The notes below the pieces were generated by a model. That model had not been told where the DNA came from. It saw nothing but the letters and a program-made list of their open reading frames with translations, and did no database searches. The translations under genes were made by a program, and so were the position numbers. A DNA stretch of 64,000 bases from Pandoraea pnomenusa (GTDB taxonomy: Bacteria; Pseudomonadota; Gammaproteobacteria; Burkholderiales; Burkholderiaceae). Within the stretch, counting starts at the first letter, position 1. Each line of letters opens with the position of its first letter. Below are positions 17,913-27,711 of this stretch, one piece after another. Location of the stretch: assembly GCF_000767615.3 (NCBI RefSeq), contig NZ_CP009553.3, positions 2,294,001-2,358,000 of the forward strand. The letters are read 5' to 3'.

Positions 17913-20900
17913 ATGCGGATCAACGGCGGGGGGTACGCCCCGTGGCGCCTTCACGGCGCCGAGACGCCGGGGGAGGCGGCGGCGCGCACACGCGCGCAAT
18001 GGTGCGAGCAAACCCAGGATCTCGCGCCGGTGAGCACGATGGACTGGCGCGTGCAGGTCGTGTATCGATTCGCCGTTTCCCCGGAACGCTGGGGGCCGGT
18101 CGCCGCGCAACTGATGCGGGGCCTGCTCGGCGGGCAGGACGTCCTGCGCGACGCAGGCAACGCGGCGCACTGGACGCTCGGCGAGACGTCGCTGTACGCG
18201 CTGCTGTCTGAACACCCCGGGGCGCTCCCCGCGCGCGCGGGCGCGACATGTGGATTGACGTTGTGTCAGGACGGCTGCCGGTTTGGCGTGTGGCATGATG
18301 GCCGACCCGACTGGGGAGTACCGGACCTGCCGTTCGGCGGACTTTGCCATGCGATTCTTGCCGCCTTGCAAGGGGGCTGCATCGACGACATCACGAGCGC
18401 CGACGCGCAATGGCTCGGTGAACGGTTGCCCGCGTTCGTGAGGCGGCATCCCGCGCTGGCGACGCGGGCATGGGAGCACGTCATGGCCGGCATGATCGAC
18501 GCCGATGGCGTGGCGGCGCCCAATGGGCCCGGCCCGGTGCGTGCGTTGGCGCAAAGCGCTGCGTTGCTGGGTGCGGCAGGCATCGCCGGTTATGTCCTGT
18601 CCGATTTGGCGATGTGGGGGATTGTGGTCAGCACGTCGCTGGAAGCCGCTGCCATGGCGCGTGCGATAGTGGCATTGCCACGGGGGGGCGACGTGCATGC
18701 GCGAGCGCGATACGCAGCGGCACTGGCACTCGCCTTGCCGATGCTGACGTGCGCGGAAATCGGCGCGCTCGTCGTCAGGTTCATGGGCGTGCATGCACAG
18801 CTGGATTTTTTTCATCTGACGAGTGCGATTCGACGCCGACTCGAGAGCCGGAGCCCGGGACAGACGCCGGGCGAAGTGATCGCAGGGCTCAATGCGCGTG
18901 ACTTTGTCCGTGCGGCTGCCCACAACGCCGGTCGAGCATTTCGCCTGCAACCGTGCACGGCCGCACAGGCGCTCGATGCGCTGCTCGCGCTGATGCATCA
19001 ACACGGCGCATTCGCGCTGTCGGGCGGCGTCGAGCATGTGGCGGCGGCCCATCGGCAGTTGCAGCTGCGGCGGTGGGCACATACCTGCGATCAGTGGGAC
19101 GCCGACGATCGCGCGCGGGCCAACGCCGTCAGGCAACTGACTGCCGCCCCCTATCCGACACACGCGCCGCACGTGCCGACGACGCGATCCGCCGCCGCGC
19201 CATTGCCACCGCCGTCCGCACCGCCGCCCGTGAATTCCGGCGACGTTGCGCAGCCGCTGCTGGGTGGGGCGGCGCGGCTGGTCGGCGCGGGCGCGTCGCT
19301 GGCGACGCTGTGTGGACACTGGCCGACGCGAAAGCGTCAGGTCGTTGCGGGGGGGGCGTTGCTACCGGTCGCCGCACTCGCGGGCGTCGTGGCATACCGC
19401 AAGGTGTTCGGCGAGACGCCCATGGGCCCGTCGGGCGAAGCGTTGCTCGGCGGCGACGATCCGGGGCATGCCTCACCCGCGGGGGACGCACAGCGCGCGG
19501 ATCCGTCGGATGGATCGGACCTGGCGGATCGATCGGAGCCGCGGTTCGACGCACGTGACGTACTGTCGCTCGATCAGGTGCTGACCTTGTACGAGAGTGG
19601 CGAGGCCGTCCGGGATGCGCTGCGCGATCTCACGTTTTATGAGCGTCAGACGGTGACGTATACGAGAGCCTTGATGGAGCGCGTGCTCGGCGATCGCACC
19701 ACGCTGGGTTACGCACGAGACGAGGCCCTGCCTTGGGACGCCATCGTCGAGGTGCGTTATCGCGAGCAGGGATTTCACTTTCAGGGGCACGGTGCCAACG
19801 CCCAGCTCGTGACGCCCGAAACGTTTTCTCTGGCGCAGATCGCGCTGGGCCACCACTTTCGCAAGGAGTATCTCAAACTTGGCGGGTCGCGCGAGGTGAC
19901 GTCGGTTTCCTCCCGCGATACCCGCGCCGAGCGCTTGCTCGCCGCCGTCGACAACGACGCCTTTCGGCAGGCGCTGCATGATAGCGACGTGGCGGCCGTG
20001 CAGACGCTGGAGCGTTCCCGAGAGGTGGCGTCGGCCCATGCACAACTCGCGCGAGCGGTGTTCGTCAGCACGCTGTACCGCGCGATTGCCGAGCGCGCCA
20101 TCGGCTGCGGCGCGGACCGGTTCCTGCTCGAACAGGACGATCAGGCGATGGCGGCGCGAACACAGTTGATCACGTTCCGGCATCACGTGATCGCGGATCT
20201 TGCGGCTTACGTGGTCCGCGAGGGAGAGTTGGCCGTACTGATCTCCATCAAGCGGGGTGACTACTTCGTGTGGCGCCCGTCCACGGAAGACACGCAGGCG
20301 TTCAAGTCATTCATGCGCGACCACATGTCCATGGTCGATGCGTCGAAGCTCGACAGTCCAATCTTCTGGGAGCAACGAAAGTTTCGCATCGCCGCGGCGT
20401 CGGCCGGCGACACGGTGCCTGCGCGCGCGGCGCAGCACGGTGCAAATGTGACGCCCGCGCGAGCGTCGACGATCGATGCGCTGTACGAGGCCCTGCTGCC
20501 GTATCCCGACTTCCGGTTCATCGTGCCCGAGCACCTCGACGACCTGATGTGGTCGGCGAGGGTGCGCCACATTCGGCTCAATATCGACGTGCACATCGTG
20601 ACCGAGTCATGGCGCAAACTTCGCCATTGGGACCAGGTGCGGTTATCTGCGTTCGACGGACTCAAGGTCATGGCCATCGCCATTTGCGGCGTGCTGGTTC
20701 GCAGCTTCGGCTGGAAGGCCGAGTTGGTCTACGGTGCAAGTGCGGCGAGCATGATGGGGGCTGGTTACGGCGTGCTCTCGCAACGTTCGGCCGGTGCGGA
20801 CCTCACGGAGCTGCGCAGCATTCACCGTCAGATGCTGTTCGCCAACGCCATGCGGATGTTCTTCCGGCGTCCCGACAACCAGTCCTTGTCCGACGCCGTC

Positions 20901-23675
20901 AACGTCTTGCTCACGCATCTGAGCGATGTGCCACCCGTCTATGCGCTGGTCGATCGCATCCTCGACCCGAGCGTGGTCCCAGACGGGGCGCGCGAGGAGT
21001 TGACCCATCTGGCGACTGCGCTCACGCAGTTCTCCAGGCATTCCGGCGTGCCGGACACCCCGTGGCGCGTGTTGAGCCGATTCCGCACGGATTTGCGCAT
21101 CGGTGGCGACGGTGCACAGCGCCCGCCGCTACGAGAGGGGCAGGACAACGTGCATGATTTCCTCGGTCCGGCATGCATGCCGGTCGAGTCGGAGGCGCAA
21201 CTCATGCGCGTGCCCGCCGGCTACCTGATCGCCTTCGCTGACACACGGGGGCGCATGCTGTTCGCGGGGGTCACGTGCGGCGCGGGACGCATCGCCGGCG
21301 CGTGTACCGACGACAGCATTGCCACACTGCCGAACGGCGGATTCGGCATGGTCGGCGGCGCGGCGCATGACAGTGCGTTGAAGTTCACGGGCAACGGTTG
21401 CGTCGAAAGCGACGGCCGCGCTTTTCAAGTGTTTATCGAGCCGCTCAAGGATCTGATCCCCGTGATCCTCATCGGCACGCCGACGCGCGCCGCCGCGATC
21501 GATTCCACGCGCGCGGGCGCGTCGTCCGTCCGCCCGCCACCGTCCAAGCCCGCACCGCCGGCACCCACGACCCGGCGGCCCACGCCCGACTTCAACGAAC
21601 CCACCTACGAGACACTCCGGCAGCGAGCCTTTGCACGATGGGCATACTTTGTCGATCGATGGAAAGCGGGGTATGTGTTCGGTACGCAGCCCTGTAGCGG
21701 CGAACCGGTCATAACGCCGCCCGCCGCGAGCCCTGCCGACGAGGCGCCGGAGTTGGACATCCGACAGCGCATCGAAGCACCATGGAGTGACGCGCGTTTT
21801 CGGACATCGCTCGTTCGCACGCTTGCCCGCATCGAAGCGGGCCTGCTGTTCTGGTACCTCCCGAGGGTCCCGCAGGTCCACCAGACATTGATTCGCGAAC
21901 GGCTCGCGGGGGCAACCGAGCTGTCGATCGTGGAGGTCTCGGGGTGCCGGATAGCCGGCGTTGTGGCATTGCGAGGCGCCTTCGACCATTTGCTCGTGTC
22001 GCTCGTCACGGGTGAAGCGCTCCTGCTCGGCACGCGCCTGGACGTGCCTGGGAACCCCGCGCTACAGGCGTTTCTCGCGCCCCACGTCACGCGTTTCGAT
22101 GCCGAACGGCTGAAAAACGTGCTGAGCGATACCGCGCAAGGAAGCGCGCCCGCCTCGGCGCTGCGCATGACATTCGCCCGGCGCGGTCACGAAGACGTGG
22201 CGGGCGGCCTGCGGCAATGGTTGCTCTCGGAGGTGGGCTTGGCGGGCGAACTGACGGGGCTGCCCAGGCGCCCGGCGAGCGACATGCTTTACCCGATCGC
22301 CTACGCGGCACGTGACTTGCCGCCGCGTCAGGGCGAACGGCTTCTCGCGGACGTCCGCCGGGCCTGCGCGACGGCGGCCCACCCGCTCCCGCGTCCCGGC
22401 ACGTGTCATTACGACACGCTTGCACAGTCCGGATACTGCATGGGATTGCCGTTCGCGCATTTCCTCGGCGAATCCATCGAGGATTTCGTGATGGGAACCT
22501 CGACGCCACTGTCGGCGCAACACGACAGTCAGTGGCTCGTCGACTTCGCCGGCGACTACATCGCACGCGTGTGGGCGTGTTATGTCCCTCACATCGCGCA
22601 TCGCGACGCGGCACACCTGGTGCGCTCGGGGCTCGGCAACCACGCGTTCGGGGCCGCGTTGCTCGACGCGGCCGCCTACGAAGGCAGCGGGCATTTCGGG
22701 CCCGTGCTGCCATCGATCTGGCGGGGGATCCCGACCGGAGGACGAGTGTGTGAACGTCGCGACCTTCGCTTGTCCTCCGGCGTCGAGATCATGAGCCTGG
22801 ACGCCTTGCGCAATGTGCCGTCGGGGTATCGGGTCTTCGTGGTGGAGGCCGACGAGCATCGGATCCTGGAACCGGTCCACATCATGAGTCTGGGCGATGG
22901 CCTCGCGGCGATGCATCACATCGACGACGACGGTGCGGTGCAGTCCACGGCATACTATTGCGTCGATCTGGCGCGCGGCAACGCACCGATACGGTTCAGG
23001 GATGGGCGATGGTGGCTCAATGGCGCCATACCGGTTCGCTTGTGGGCGGAGCGCGGCACGCCGGGCATCTTTGCAGAGATTCCCGCGCCGCCCGCGAGCG
23101 ACGCGACCCTGGACACCGCGGACATCCTTCGCGCCTTGCTCAACGACAAGCAGATCGGAGCGGCGATTCAGCAGAACGTGGCGATGGGGCATTGGGCGTT
23201 GACGGGTGCCGAGCGGCACGTGCTCGGGAAGATCGAGGGGATTCTGACGCAGTTCGGCGTGACGTCGATCCGCTATCGCATCGTGCTGGCGTGGTCGCGT
23301 CCCACGCAGCTCAGACCGTCGATGTCGTTCGCTGTGATCGGGCGCACGTCTCGCCCGCAGGGTGACACCGATGGCGACCGGAATCTCGTGGTCGACCTGT
23401 TTGCGTCACGGGTGCTGGGCGCACAAGAGGGCGTCTCGACGGCCGGCAATGTGTTGGGCGAGCACGCGTGGGCGCAGATGTATGTGGCCAGGGCCGGCAA
23501 TCAATGCATCAAGTACCGCACGGCGATTCACGCCGATCTCGCGGTCGACCTTGCGCTGGAGTACCAGAGCGAGCCGGGTGTGTCGCCCTACGACGAGCGA
23601 GGCGACGGCACGCTCCTGCACGCCCCCGACTGGGCGCACTTTCCGCAACCTGGATGGCATCCCGACGATCGATAG
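17913..23675 (+). CDS. Giant 1920-residue protein of unknown function
   Basis: I do not recognise the family. A strong AAGGAGG ribosome-binding site 4 bases before the ATG at 17913 sets the start, although the frame is open further upstream. Hydrophobic stretches occur near residues 209-249, 269-292, 475-497 and 918-955. Pro-rich linkers lie near 412-442 and 1203-1229. Two segments look related: LAVLISIKRGDYFVW with AFKSFMRDHM (near residue 770), and HLLVSLVTGEALLLG with LQAFLAPHV (near 1360). Each is followed by a VP-x-GY element (near 1100 and 1635). This suggests two related halves after a unique N-terminal part. Large toxin-like proteins with DUF6543-type domains have a similar feel, but this is only an impression. 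It converges on the next gene with 12 bases between the stops. Confidence 0.75.
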   Translation: MRINGGGYAPWRLHGAETPGEAAARTRAQWCEQTQDLAPVSTMDWRVQVVYRFAVSPERWGPVAAQLMRGLLGGQDVLRDAGNAAHWTLGETSLYALLSEHPGALPARAGATCGLTLCQDGCRFGVWHDGRPDWGVPDLPFGGLCHAILAALQGGCIDDITSADAQWLGERLPAFVRRHPALATRAWEHVMAGMIDADGVAAPNGPGPVRALAQSAALLGAAGIAGYVLSDLAMWGIVVSTSLEAAAMARAIVALPRGGDVHARARYAAALALALPMLTCAEIGALVVRFMGVHAQLDFFHLTSAIRRRLESRSPGQTPGEVIAGLNARDFVRAAAHNAGRAFRLQPCTAAQALDALLALMHQHGAFALSGGVEHVAAAHRQLQLRRWAHTCDQWDADDRARANAVRQLTAAPYPTHAPHVPTTRSAAAPLPPPSAPPPVNSGDVAQPLLGGAARLVGAGASLATLCGHWPTRKRQVVAGGALLPVAALAGVVAYRKVFGETPMGPSGEALLGGDDPGHASPAGDAQRADPSDGSDLADRSEPRFDARDVLSLDQVLTLYESGEAVRDALRDLTFYERQTVTYTRALMERVLGDRTTLGYARDEALPWDAIVEVRYREQGFHFQGHGANAQLVTPETFSLAQIALGHHFRKEYLKLGGSREVTSVSSRDTRAERLLAAVDNDAFRQALHDSDVAAVQTLERSREVASAHAQLARAVFVSTLYRAIAERAIGCGADRFLLEQDDQAMAARTQLITFRHHVIADLAAYVVREGELAVLISIKRGDYFVWRPSTEDTQAFKSFMRDHMSMVDASKLDSPIFWEQRKFRIAAASAGDTVPARAAQHGANVTPARASTIDALYEALLPYPDFRFIVPEHLDDLMWSARVRHIRLNIDVHIVTESWRKLRHWDQVRLSAFDGLKVMAIAICGVLVRSFGWKAELVYGASAASMMGAGYGVLSQRSAGADLTELRSIHRQMLFANAMRMFFRRPDNQSLSDAVNVLLTHLSDVPPVYALVDRILDPSVVPDGAREELTHLATALTQFSRHSGVPDTPWRVLSRFRTDLRIGGDGAQRPPLREGQDNVHDFLGPACMPVESEAQLMRVPAGYLIAFADTRGRMLFAGVTCGAGRIAGACTDDSIATLPNGGFGMVGGAAHDSALKFTGNGCVESDGRAFQVFIEPLKDLIPVILIGTPTRAAAIDSTRAGASSVRPPPSKPAPPAPTTRRPTPDFNEPTYETLRQRAFARWAYFVDRWKAGYVFGTQPCSGEPVITPPAASPADEAPELDIRQRIEAPWSDARFRTSLVRTLARIEAGLLFWYLPRVPQVHQTLIRERLAGATELSIVEVSGCRIAGVVALRGAFDHLLVSLVTGEALLLGTRLDVPGNPALQAFLAPHVTRFDAERLKNVLSDTAQGSAPASALRMTFARRGHEDVAGGLRQWLLSEVGLAGELTGLPRRPASDMLYPIAYAARDLPPRQGERLLADVRRACATAAHPLPRPGTCHYDTLAQSGYCMGLPFAHFLGESIEDFVMGTSTPLSAQHDSQWLVDFAGDYIARVWACYVPHIAHRDAAHLVRSGLGNHAFGAALLDAAAYEGSGHFGPVLPSIWRGIPTGGRVCERRDLRLSSGVEIMSLDALRNVPSGYRVFVVEADEHRILEPVHIMSLGDGLAAMHHIDDDGAVQSTAYYCVDLARGNAPIRFRDGRWWLNGAIPVRLWAERGTPGIFAEIPAPPASDATLDTADILRALLNDKQIGAAIQQNVAMGHWALTGAERHVLGKIEGILTQFGVTSIRYRIVLAWSRPTQLRPSMSFAVIGRTSRPQGDTDGDRNLVVDLFASRVLGAQEGVSTAGNVLGEHAWAQMYVARAGNQCIKYRTAIHADLAVDLALEYQSEPGVSPYDERGDGTLLHAPDWAHFPQPGWHPDDR

Positions 23676-23687
23676 TGCTGCGGCATG

Positions 23688-24722
23688 TCATGTGGCGCGA
23701 GCTTCGCGACGCACCCGGCTCGGGGGCGTCGGACTGAATTTCTGCCAGACGCGCCGCAAATGACGACTCGAACCGAAGCCCGCGCGCTCGGCAATGTGCT
23801 CGAGGTCCAGTTGGCTGTTGCCGAGCAGCTCACGCACCAGTGCGATGCGCAGCCGGTGGACATAGTCGATGGGGGCGGTGTCCGCGTGCTCGCGAAACAG
23901 CCGCGTGACCTGACGCTCGCTCACGCACGCAATTTCCGCCATGCCGGCCAGGGTCCAGTCACGCGCGGGGTCGGCGGCAATCGCGTCCTGCACGCGATGC
24001 AGCGCCGGATGCAGGTGGTTGCGCCCTTCGAGCCATGGGGAGAGCTGCGGATCGGCGCCCGCGCGACGCGCATACACGACCATCTGTCGTGCCACCGCAG
24101 CCGCGCACAACGGGTCAGTCGTCTCTGCGATGAGGGTGAGCATCAGATCGAGCCCGGTGGTCACGCCGGCGCTCGTCCATACGTTGCCGTCGTGCACATA
24201 GAGACGGTTGTCGGCTACGCGAGCACCTGGCGCGAGCATGCGCAGCGCGTCGCAACTGGCATGGTGAGTCGTGCATGCGCGCCCGTCGAGCAAACCCGCA
24301 CGGGCGGCGAGCAGTGCGCCGGTGCAGATGCAGGCGAGTTGATGCGTCGGCCGCACGACGCCGCGCAGCCAGTCGACGACCCGGGCTTCGATCGCCTCCC
24401 CGGTCTCGATGTGCTGCGTCGGGTCGGCGGGGTCCGCAGTCGTGGCGCAAGCCTCCGGCAGGACCGTCGGCAACGGTTTGGACACCGTTCCCGTGACGAC
24501 GAGCCACGTCCCGTCGGGCAGCGTCTCGGGAAGCGTTTCCAGCGGCGAGACGCACAGACCGATGGACGTGGTGGCCGAGCGCTGCGCGCCAACGTAGCGC
24601 AGCGAGAATCGAACCGCGTCCTGCTGGTGATTGGCAATGCGCAGCGCTTCGGCCGGCGCGGCGATATCGAGCAACAACGCGTTGGGCGTGACCAGAACGT
24701 AGACGGGTTGTTCGCGCGGCAT
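23688..24722 (-). CDS. GlxA/FtrA-type transcriptional regulator (DJ-1/PfpI domain plus AraC HTH)
   Basis: A 344-residue regulator with an N-terminal DJ-1/PfpI-like domain (YVLVTPNALLLDIAAPAEAL, and ICTGALLAARAGLLDG carrying the nucleophile-like Cys) and a C-terminal AraC-type double helix-turn-helix (LAGMAEIACVSERQVTRLF, then IAERAGFGSSRHLRRVWQ). Members of this group often control amino-acid or quaternary-amine catabolism. The ATG at 24722 was chosen over upstream in-frame codons because the PfpI domain starts there. It is 43 bases downstream of the isochorismatase-like gene on the same strand, so the two may be one unit. Confidence 0.9.
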   Translation of the reverse strand: MPREQPVYVLVTPNALLLDIAAPAEALRIANHQQDAVRFSLRYVGAQRSATTSIGLCVSPLETLPETLPDGTWLVVTGTVSKPLPTVLPEACATTADPADPTQHIETGEAIEARVVDWLRGVVRPTHQLACICTGALLAARAGLLDGRACTTHHASCDALRMLAPGARVADNRLYVHDGNVWTSAGVTTGLDLMLTLIAETTDPLCAAAVARQMVVYARRAGADPQLSPWLEGRNHLHPALHRVQDAIAADPARDWTLAGMAEIACVSERQVTRLFREHADTAPIDYVHRLRIALVRELLGNSQLDLEHIAERAGFGSSRHLRRVWQKFSPTPPSRVRREARAT

Positions 24723-24765
24723 TGTGGGTAATCCCGTTGAGGACGGATTCGGACAGACCTCGAAG

Positions 24766-25323
24766 TTACACCGCGGCGAGCGCTTCCTCAACCGTGACGA
24801 TACGTGCAAAGCGATTCACCAGCACCGTTTCCGTGCGCTCCTTCAACTCGGCGACGGACAGTTCGCGGCCGGTGCCCGGGTGCGTCATCGGGAAGGTGAG
24901 GGTGGCCTCGGTCACGAAATCGACGGCGTAGCCGGCGTCCGAGGCGGCACGCGTGGTCGTCTCGCAGCATTGTTCCGTACGAATGCCCGACACGATCAGC
25001 CGCGTGATGCCGTGCTCCACCAGCCAGGCGCCGAGTGTCGAGCCGGCGAGGGCACTGTGCTTGACCTTGTCGAGCGTGAAGTCCGGTGCGATGCGCAGTT
25101 CCTTGAGCGTGCGCACAAAGCCCGAGTCCCGGGCGAACGGGCCTGAGCTGACGTGAAACACCTGGACGACGGGCACGCCGCGCGCGACGGCACCGTCGAT
25201 GAGCGCTTGCTGGCGCTCGAAGTACTGGGCGAGATCGTCTTCGCGCCAGAACGGGCGCTGGCGAAAGGATTCCTGGGCGTCGATGACGAGCAGGGCGGTC
25301 CGGGACGATGGGGTTTGCGACAT
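24766..25323 (-). CDS. Isochorismatase-family cysteine hydrolase
   Basis: The 185-residue protein has the isochorismatase-like fold with the catalytic-triad Asp in LLVIDAQESF and Cys in VSGIRTEQCCETT, plus the family cis-peptide region before it. Such enzymes hydrolyse amides or vinyl ethers such as nicotinamide or isochorismate; the substrate here cannot be read from sequence. GGAG lies 7 bases before the ATG at 25323. It is followed by the GlxA/FtrA-type regulator, which probably controls it. Confidence 0.87.
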   Translation of the reverse strand: MSQTPSSRTALLVIDAQESFRQRPFWREDDLAQYFERQQALIDGAVARGVPVVQVFHVSSGPFARDSGFVRTLKELRIAPDFTLDKVKHSALAGSTLGAWLVEHGITRLIVSGIRTEQCCETTTRAASDAGYAVDFVTEATLTFPMTHPGTGRELSVAELKERTETVLVNRFARIVTVEEALAAV

Positions 25324-25475
25324 GGCGTGGCTCCGGTGGGGTGGCAATGACCCCATGTTAAGGCGGGGTCGTGGCGCACGACAGCCCCTGGAGAGACCGG
25401 AACCGGACGGATTCCGACATCGAATTCAGACCTCGCAATGCCGAATCCCGGTCGACACCTCGCGCAGTACCGGCG

Positions 25476-26501
25476 TCAGATCGATGCGTGCGTACCCGCG
25501 CCTTCCGCCTGTGCCCGCCGGTACAACGCGGCCGCCAGGGCGACGTCCTGCGCCCCCATACCGAGCGATTTGAACAACGTGACAGCCGTCGCGCCGGAGC
25601 GTCCGGCGTGCTGGCCGATGACGAGTTCGCCGAGTTCGGCGAGCAGGTCTTCCGGACCGATGCGGCCCTCGGCGGCGGCGGCCAGGTAATCGCCGGACTC
25701 GTTGACGGTCGATTCGCGGCGATCGACGAACAATTCAGCGCGCGCCATGAGTTCGGTATGGGCTTCGCGATGGCGTGGCGTACTGCTGCCGACCAGATTG
25801 ACGTGCGCCCCGGGGGCGATCCACTCGGCCTGAAGGATTGGCTCGGTCGTGTTGGTGACCGTGACGACGATATCGGCGTCGCGTACCGCGGCCTCGACAG
25901 TGGACACCGCCTCGAGGCCGAACGCGTAGTTCGGCTGCTCACGATCGACGAAGGCCTGGGCCGACGCCAGCGAGCGGCTGGCCACGCGCACGTGGGTCAA
26001 CCCTCGCCCGGCGGCTAGCGCGGCGAGGTGCCAGTGCGCCTGATGGCCCGCGCCGATCAGCGCGAGCCGGCAAGCGTCGGGGCGAGCGAGCAGTCGCGTG
26101 GCGAGCCCGGTGACGGCCGCCGTTCGAATGCCGGTGATCTGCGCCGCGTTCATCACGGCAAGCAGTTCGCCCGTCTCGCCGCTCATCAACAGCACGCAGC
26201 CCTGATGAGGGTCCTTGCCGAGGCGGCTGTTCTCGGGAAAGAACGTGCCGACCTTCGCGCCGTAGACAGGTGTGCCACAGGCTTCGGCGCCGAGGAAGGC
26301 AGGCATCATGCCCAGCATGCCCTTGGCGCCGAGCGCCTCGGGCGGGCGGATGATCTGGCGTAGCGGCAGGTGGATCCGGTCGCGCGCGAGCGCTGCGAAC
26401 ATGTCGGACATGACCGGAATGGCGTCGGCCACAGGCATGAGTGCGGCGATTTGCGCGGCGTCGAGTAGCAGAACGGCCGGGGAGGGGGAGGTGGCGGGCA
26501 T
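25476..26501 (-). CDS. Ornithine cyclodeaminase / mu-crystallin family enzyme
   Basis: A 341-residue NAD(P)-dependent enzyme with the Rossmann motif LIGAGHQAHWHLAAL, the substrate-binding region KVGTFFPENS and the family block TVNESGDY near the C-terminus. The family includes ornithine cyclodeaminase, pyrroline-2-carboxylate reductase and alanine dehydrogenase. The next gene upstream in the same direction is a threonine/hydroxyaspartate ammonia-lyase, which favours a role in amino- or imino-acid breakdown. AAGGA lies 7 bases before the ATG at 26501. Confidence 0.87.
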   Translation of the reverse strand: MPATSPSPAVLLLDAAQIAALMPVADAIPVMSDMFAALARDRIHLPLRQIIRPPEALGAKGMLGMMPAFLGAEACGTPVYGAKVGTFFPENSRLGKDPHQGCVLLMSGETGELLAVMNAAQITGIRTAAVTGLATRLLARPDACRLALIGAGHQAHWHLAALAAGRGLTHVRVASRSLASAQAFVDREQPNYAFGLEAVSTVEAAVRDADIVVTVTNTTEPILQAEWIAPGAHVNLVGSSTPRHREAHTELMARAELFVDRRESTVNESGDYLAAAAEGRIGPEDLLAELGELVIGQHAGRSGATAVTLFKSLGMGAQDVALAAALYRRAQAEGAGTHASI

Positions 26502-26566
26502 GCGGGGGTCCTTGTGCGCGGTCGGGGTGAACGAGCGTTCACGGGTGGCCAAACGAAGACGCGACC

Positions 26567-26590
26567 GTCGGGTCGCGTCTCAGGTGTCAT
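26567..26590 (-). terminator. Hairpin between ammonia-lyase and cyclodeaminase-like genes
   Basis: AGACGCGACC, loop GTCG, GGTCGCGTCT: a perfect 10-bp stem. On the minus strand it is followed by TCGTTTGG, a weak T-rich tail. It lies 22 bases after the ammonia-lyase stop and probably reduces read-through. Confidence 0.55.
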
Positions 26591-26612
26591 GCAGGGCTTG
26601 GAGCGCCGTGTC

Positions 26613-27641
26613 TCAACCGTTGGCCTGCGCCGCGAGTGCGGCTTCGATGTGGCGGTTGAATGTGGTGGTGTCGGTGTTCGTGCCGCAAAGCAGCACCCCG
26701 ACGCGTTTGCCCATGAGCGTATCGCGCAGCGGCCCCATGAGCGCGGCCGTCGCCGCGGCGCAGGCCGGTTCCACGGCGAGCTTCAGCTGGCGGAACAACG
26801 TCAGCATGCCGGCGCGCATCTCGTCGTCGGTGACGGTGACCAGTTCGTCGATGTGACGGCGGCACAACGTGTAGCTGTACAGCTCCGTATGCGGCGCCAT
26901 GAGACTGTCCGCGATGCCGGTCATCGGCCCCATCTTCACCGGGCCGTTGGCGGCGAAGCTCTGTGCCATGGCGTCGGCGCCGGCCGGCTCCACGCCGTAC
27001 ACCTTCACGTGCGGGGCGAACAGCTTGAAGGCGGTTGCGACGCCGGAGATCAGTCCGCCGCCGCCGATCGGCACGATCACGGCGTCCAGATCCGGCGCCT
27101 GCTGTGCCCACTCGTAGCCTAGCGTGGCCGTGCCGAGTACCGTGCGGTAGCCGTTGAACGGATGCACGAAGTAGCGGCCTTCCTCCTGTTCGACGCGTTT
27201 GACGATGTCGAATGCCTCGTGCACGTTTTCCGCGAGGATCAGGTCGGCGCCGTATTCGCGGCACAGCGCGGAGCGTGCCGGGCTGGCAGTCTTGAGCATG
27301 ACCGTCTTGGCGCCCACGCCCATCGCCTGCGCGGCGTAGGCCACGGCCACGGCGTGGTTGCCCGCGGACACGCACGTCACGCCGGCCTTGCGTTGCGCGT
27401 CGTCGAGCGCGAGCAGGTTCGAGAATGCGCCGCGGGCCTTGAACGTGCCCGATGCCTGCAGCAGCTCGTACTTGAAGGTCACACGCGTGTCGCCGAGCGT
27501 CGGGAAGTCGTTTCGGGTGAACACCGGCGTGGTGCGCACGTAAGGCTTGAGCCGCTCGTGCAGGGCGGCGATGGCGTCCTTCGTCGGCACCGGTTGGCCG
27601 TCAATGGTTTCGGCGTGCAGTTCGGGGAGCGATTGTGTCAC
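26613..27641 (-). CDS. Threonine / threo-3-hydroxyaspartate ammonia-lyase (PLP)
   Basis: A 342-residue fold-type II PLP enzyme. The PLP Lys is Lys68 in SGTFKARGAF, the phosphate-binding loop is IGGGGLISG, and SAGNHAVAVA is the usual Asn block. There is no C-terminal regulatory ACT domain, so this is the catabolic type: deamination of threonine, serine or 3-hydroxyaspartate to 2-oxo acids. The start is GTG at 27641, set by AGGAGA 10 bases upstream; an ATG further upstream would lengthen it without support. The MFS carrier gene 70 bases upstream reads the same way and may supply its substrate. Confidence 0.85.
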   Translation of the reverse strand: MTQSLPELHAETIDGQPVPTKDAIAALHERLKPYVRTTPVFTRNDFPTLGDTRVTFKYELLQASGTFKARGAFSNLLALDDAQRKAGVTCVSAGNHAVAVAYAAQAMGVGAKTVMLKTASPARSALCREYGADLILAENVHEAFDIVKRVEQEEGRYFVHPFNGYRTVLGTATLGYEWAQQAPDLDAVIVPIGGGGLISGVATAFKLFAPHVKVYGVEPAGADAMAQSFAANGPVKMGPMTGIADSLMAPHTELYSYTLCRRHIDELVTVTDDEMRAGMLTLFRQLKLAVEPACAAATAALMGPLRDTLMGKRVGVLLCGTNTDTTTFNRHIEAALAAQANG

Positions 27642-27711
27642 TTGAATTCTGTCTCCTAAGTCATGGGGCCCGGGCGATGGGGACACCGCCCGGGGCCGCC
27701 TGCATTGGGCA

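Noticed and set aside
14136..23687. Recent mobile element carrying the unknown genes
   Set aside because: No transposase, integrase, direct repeat or tRNA is present at either border.
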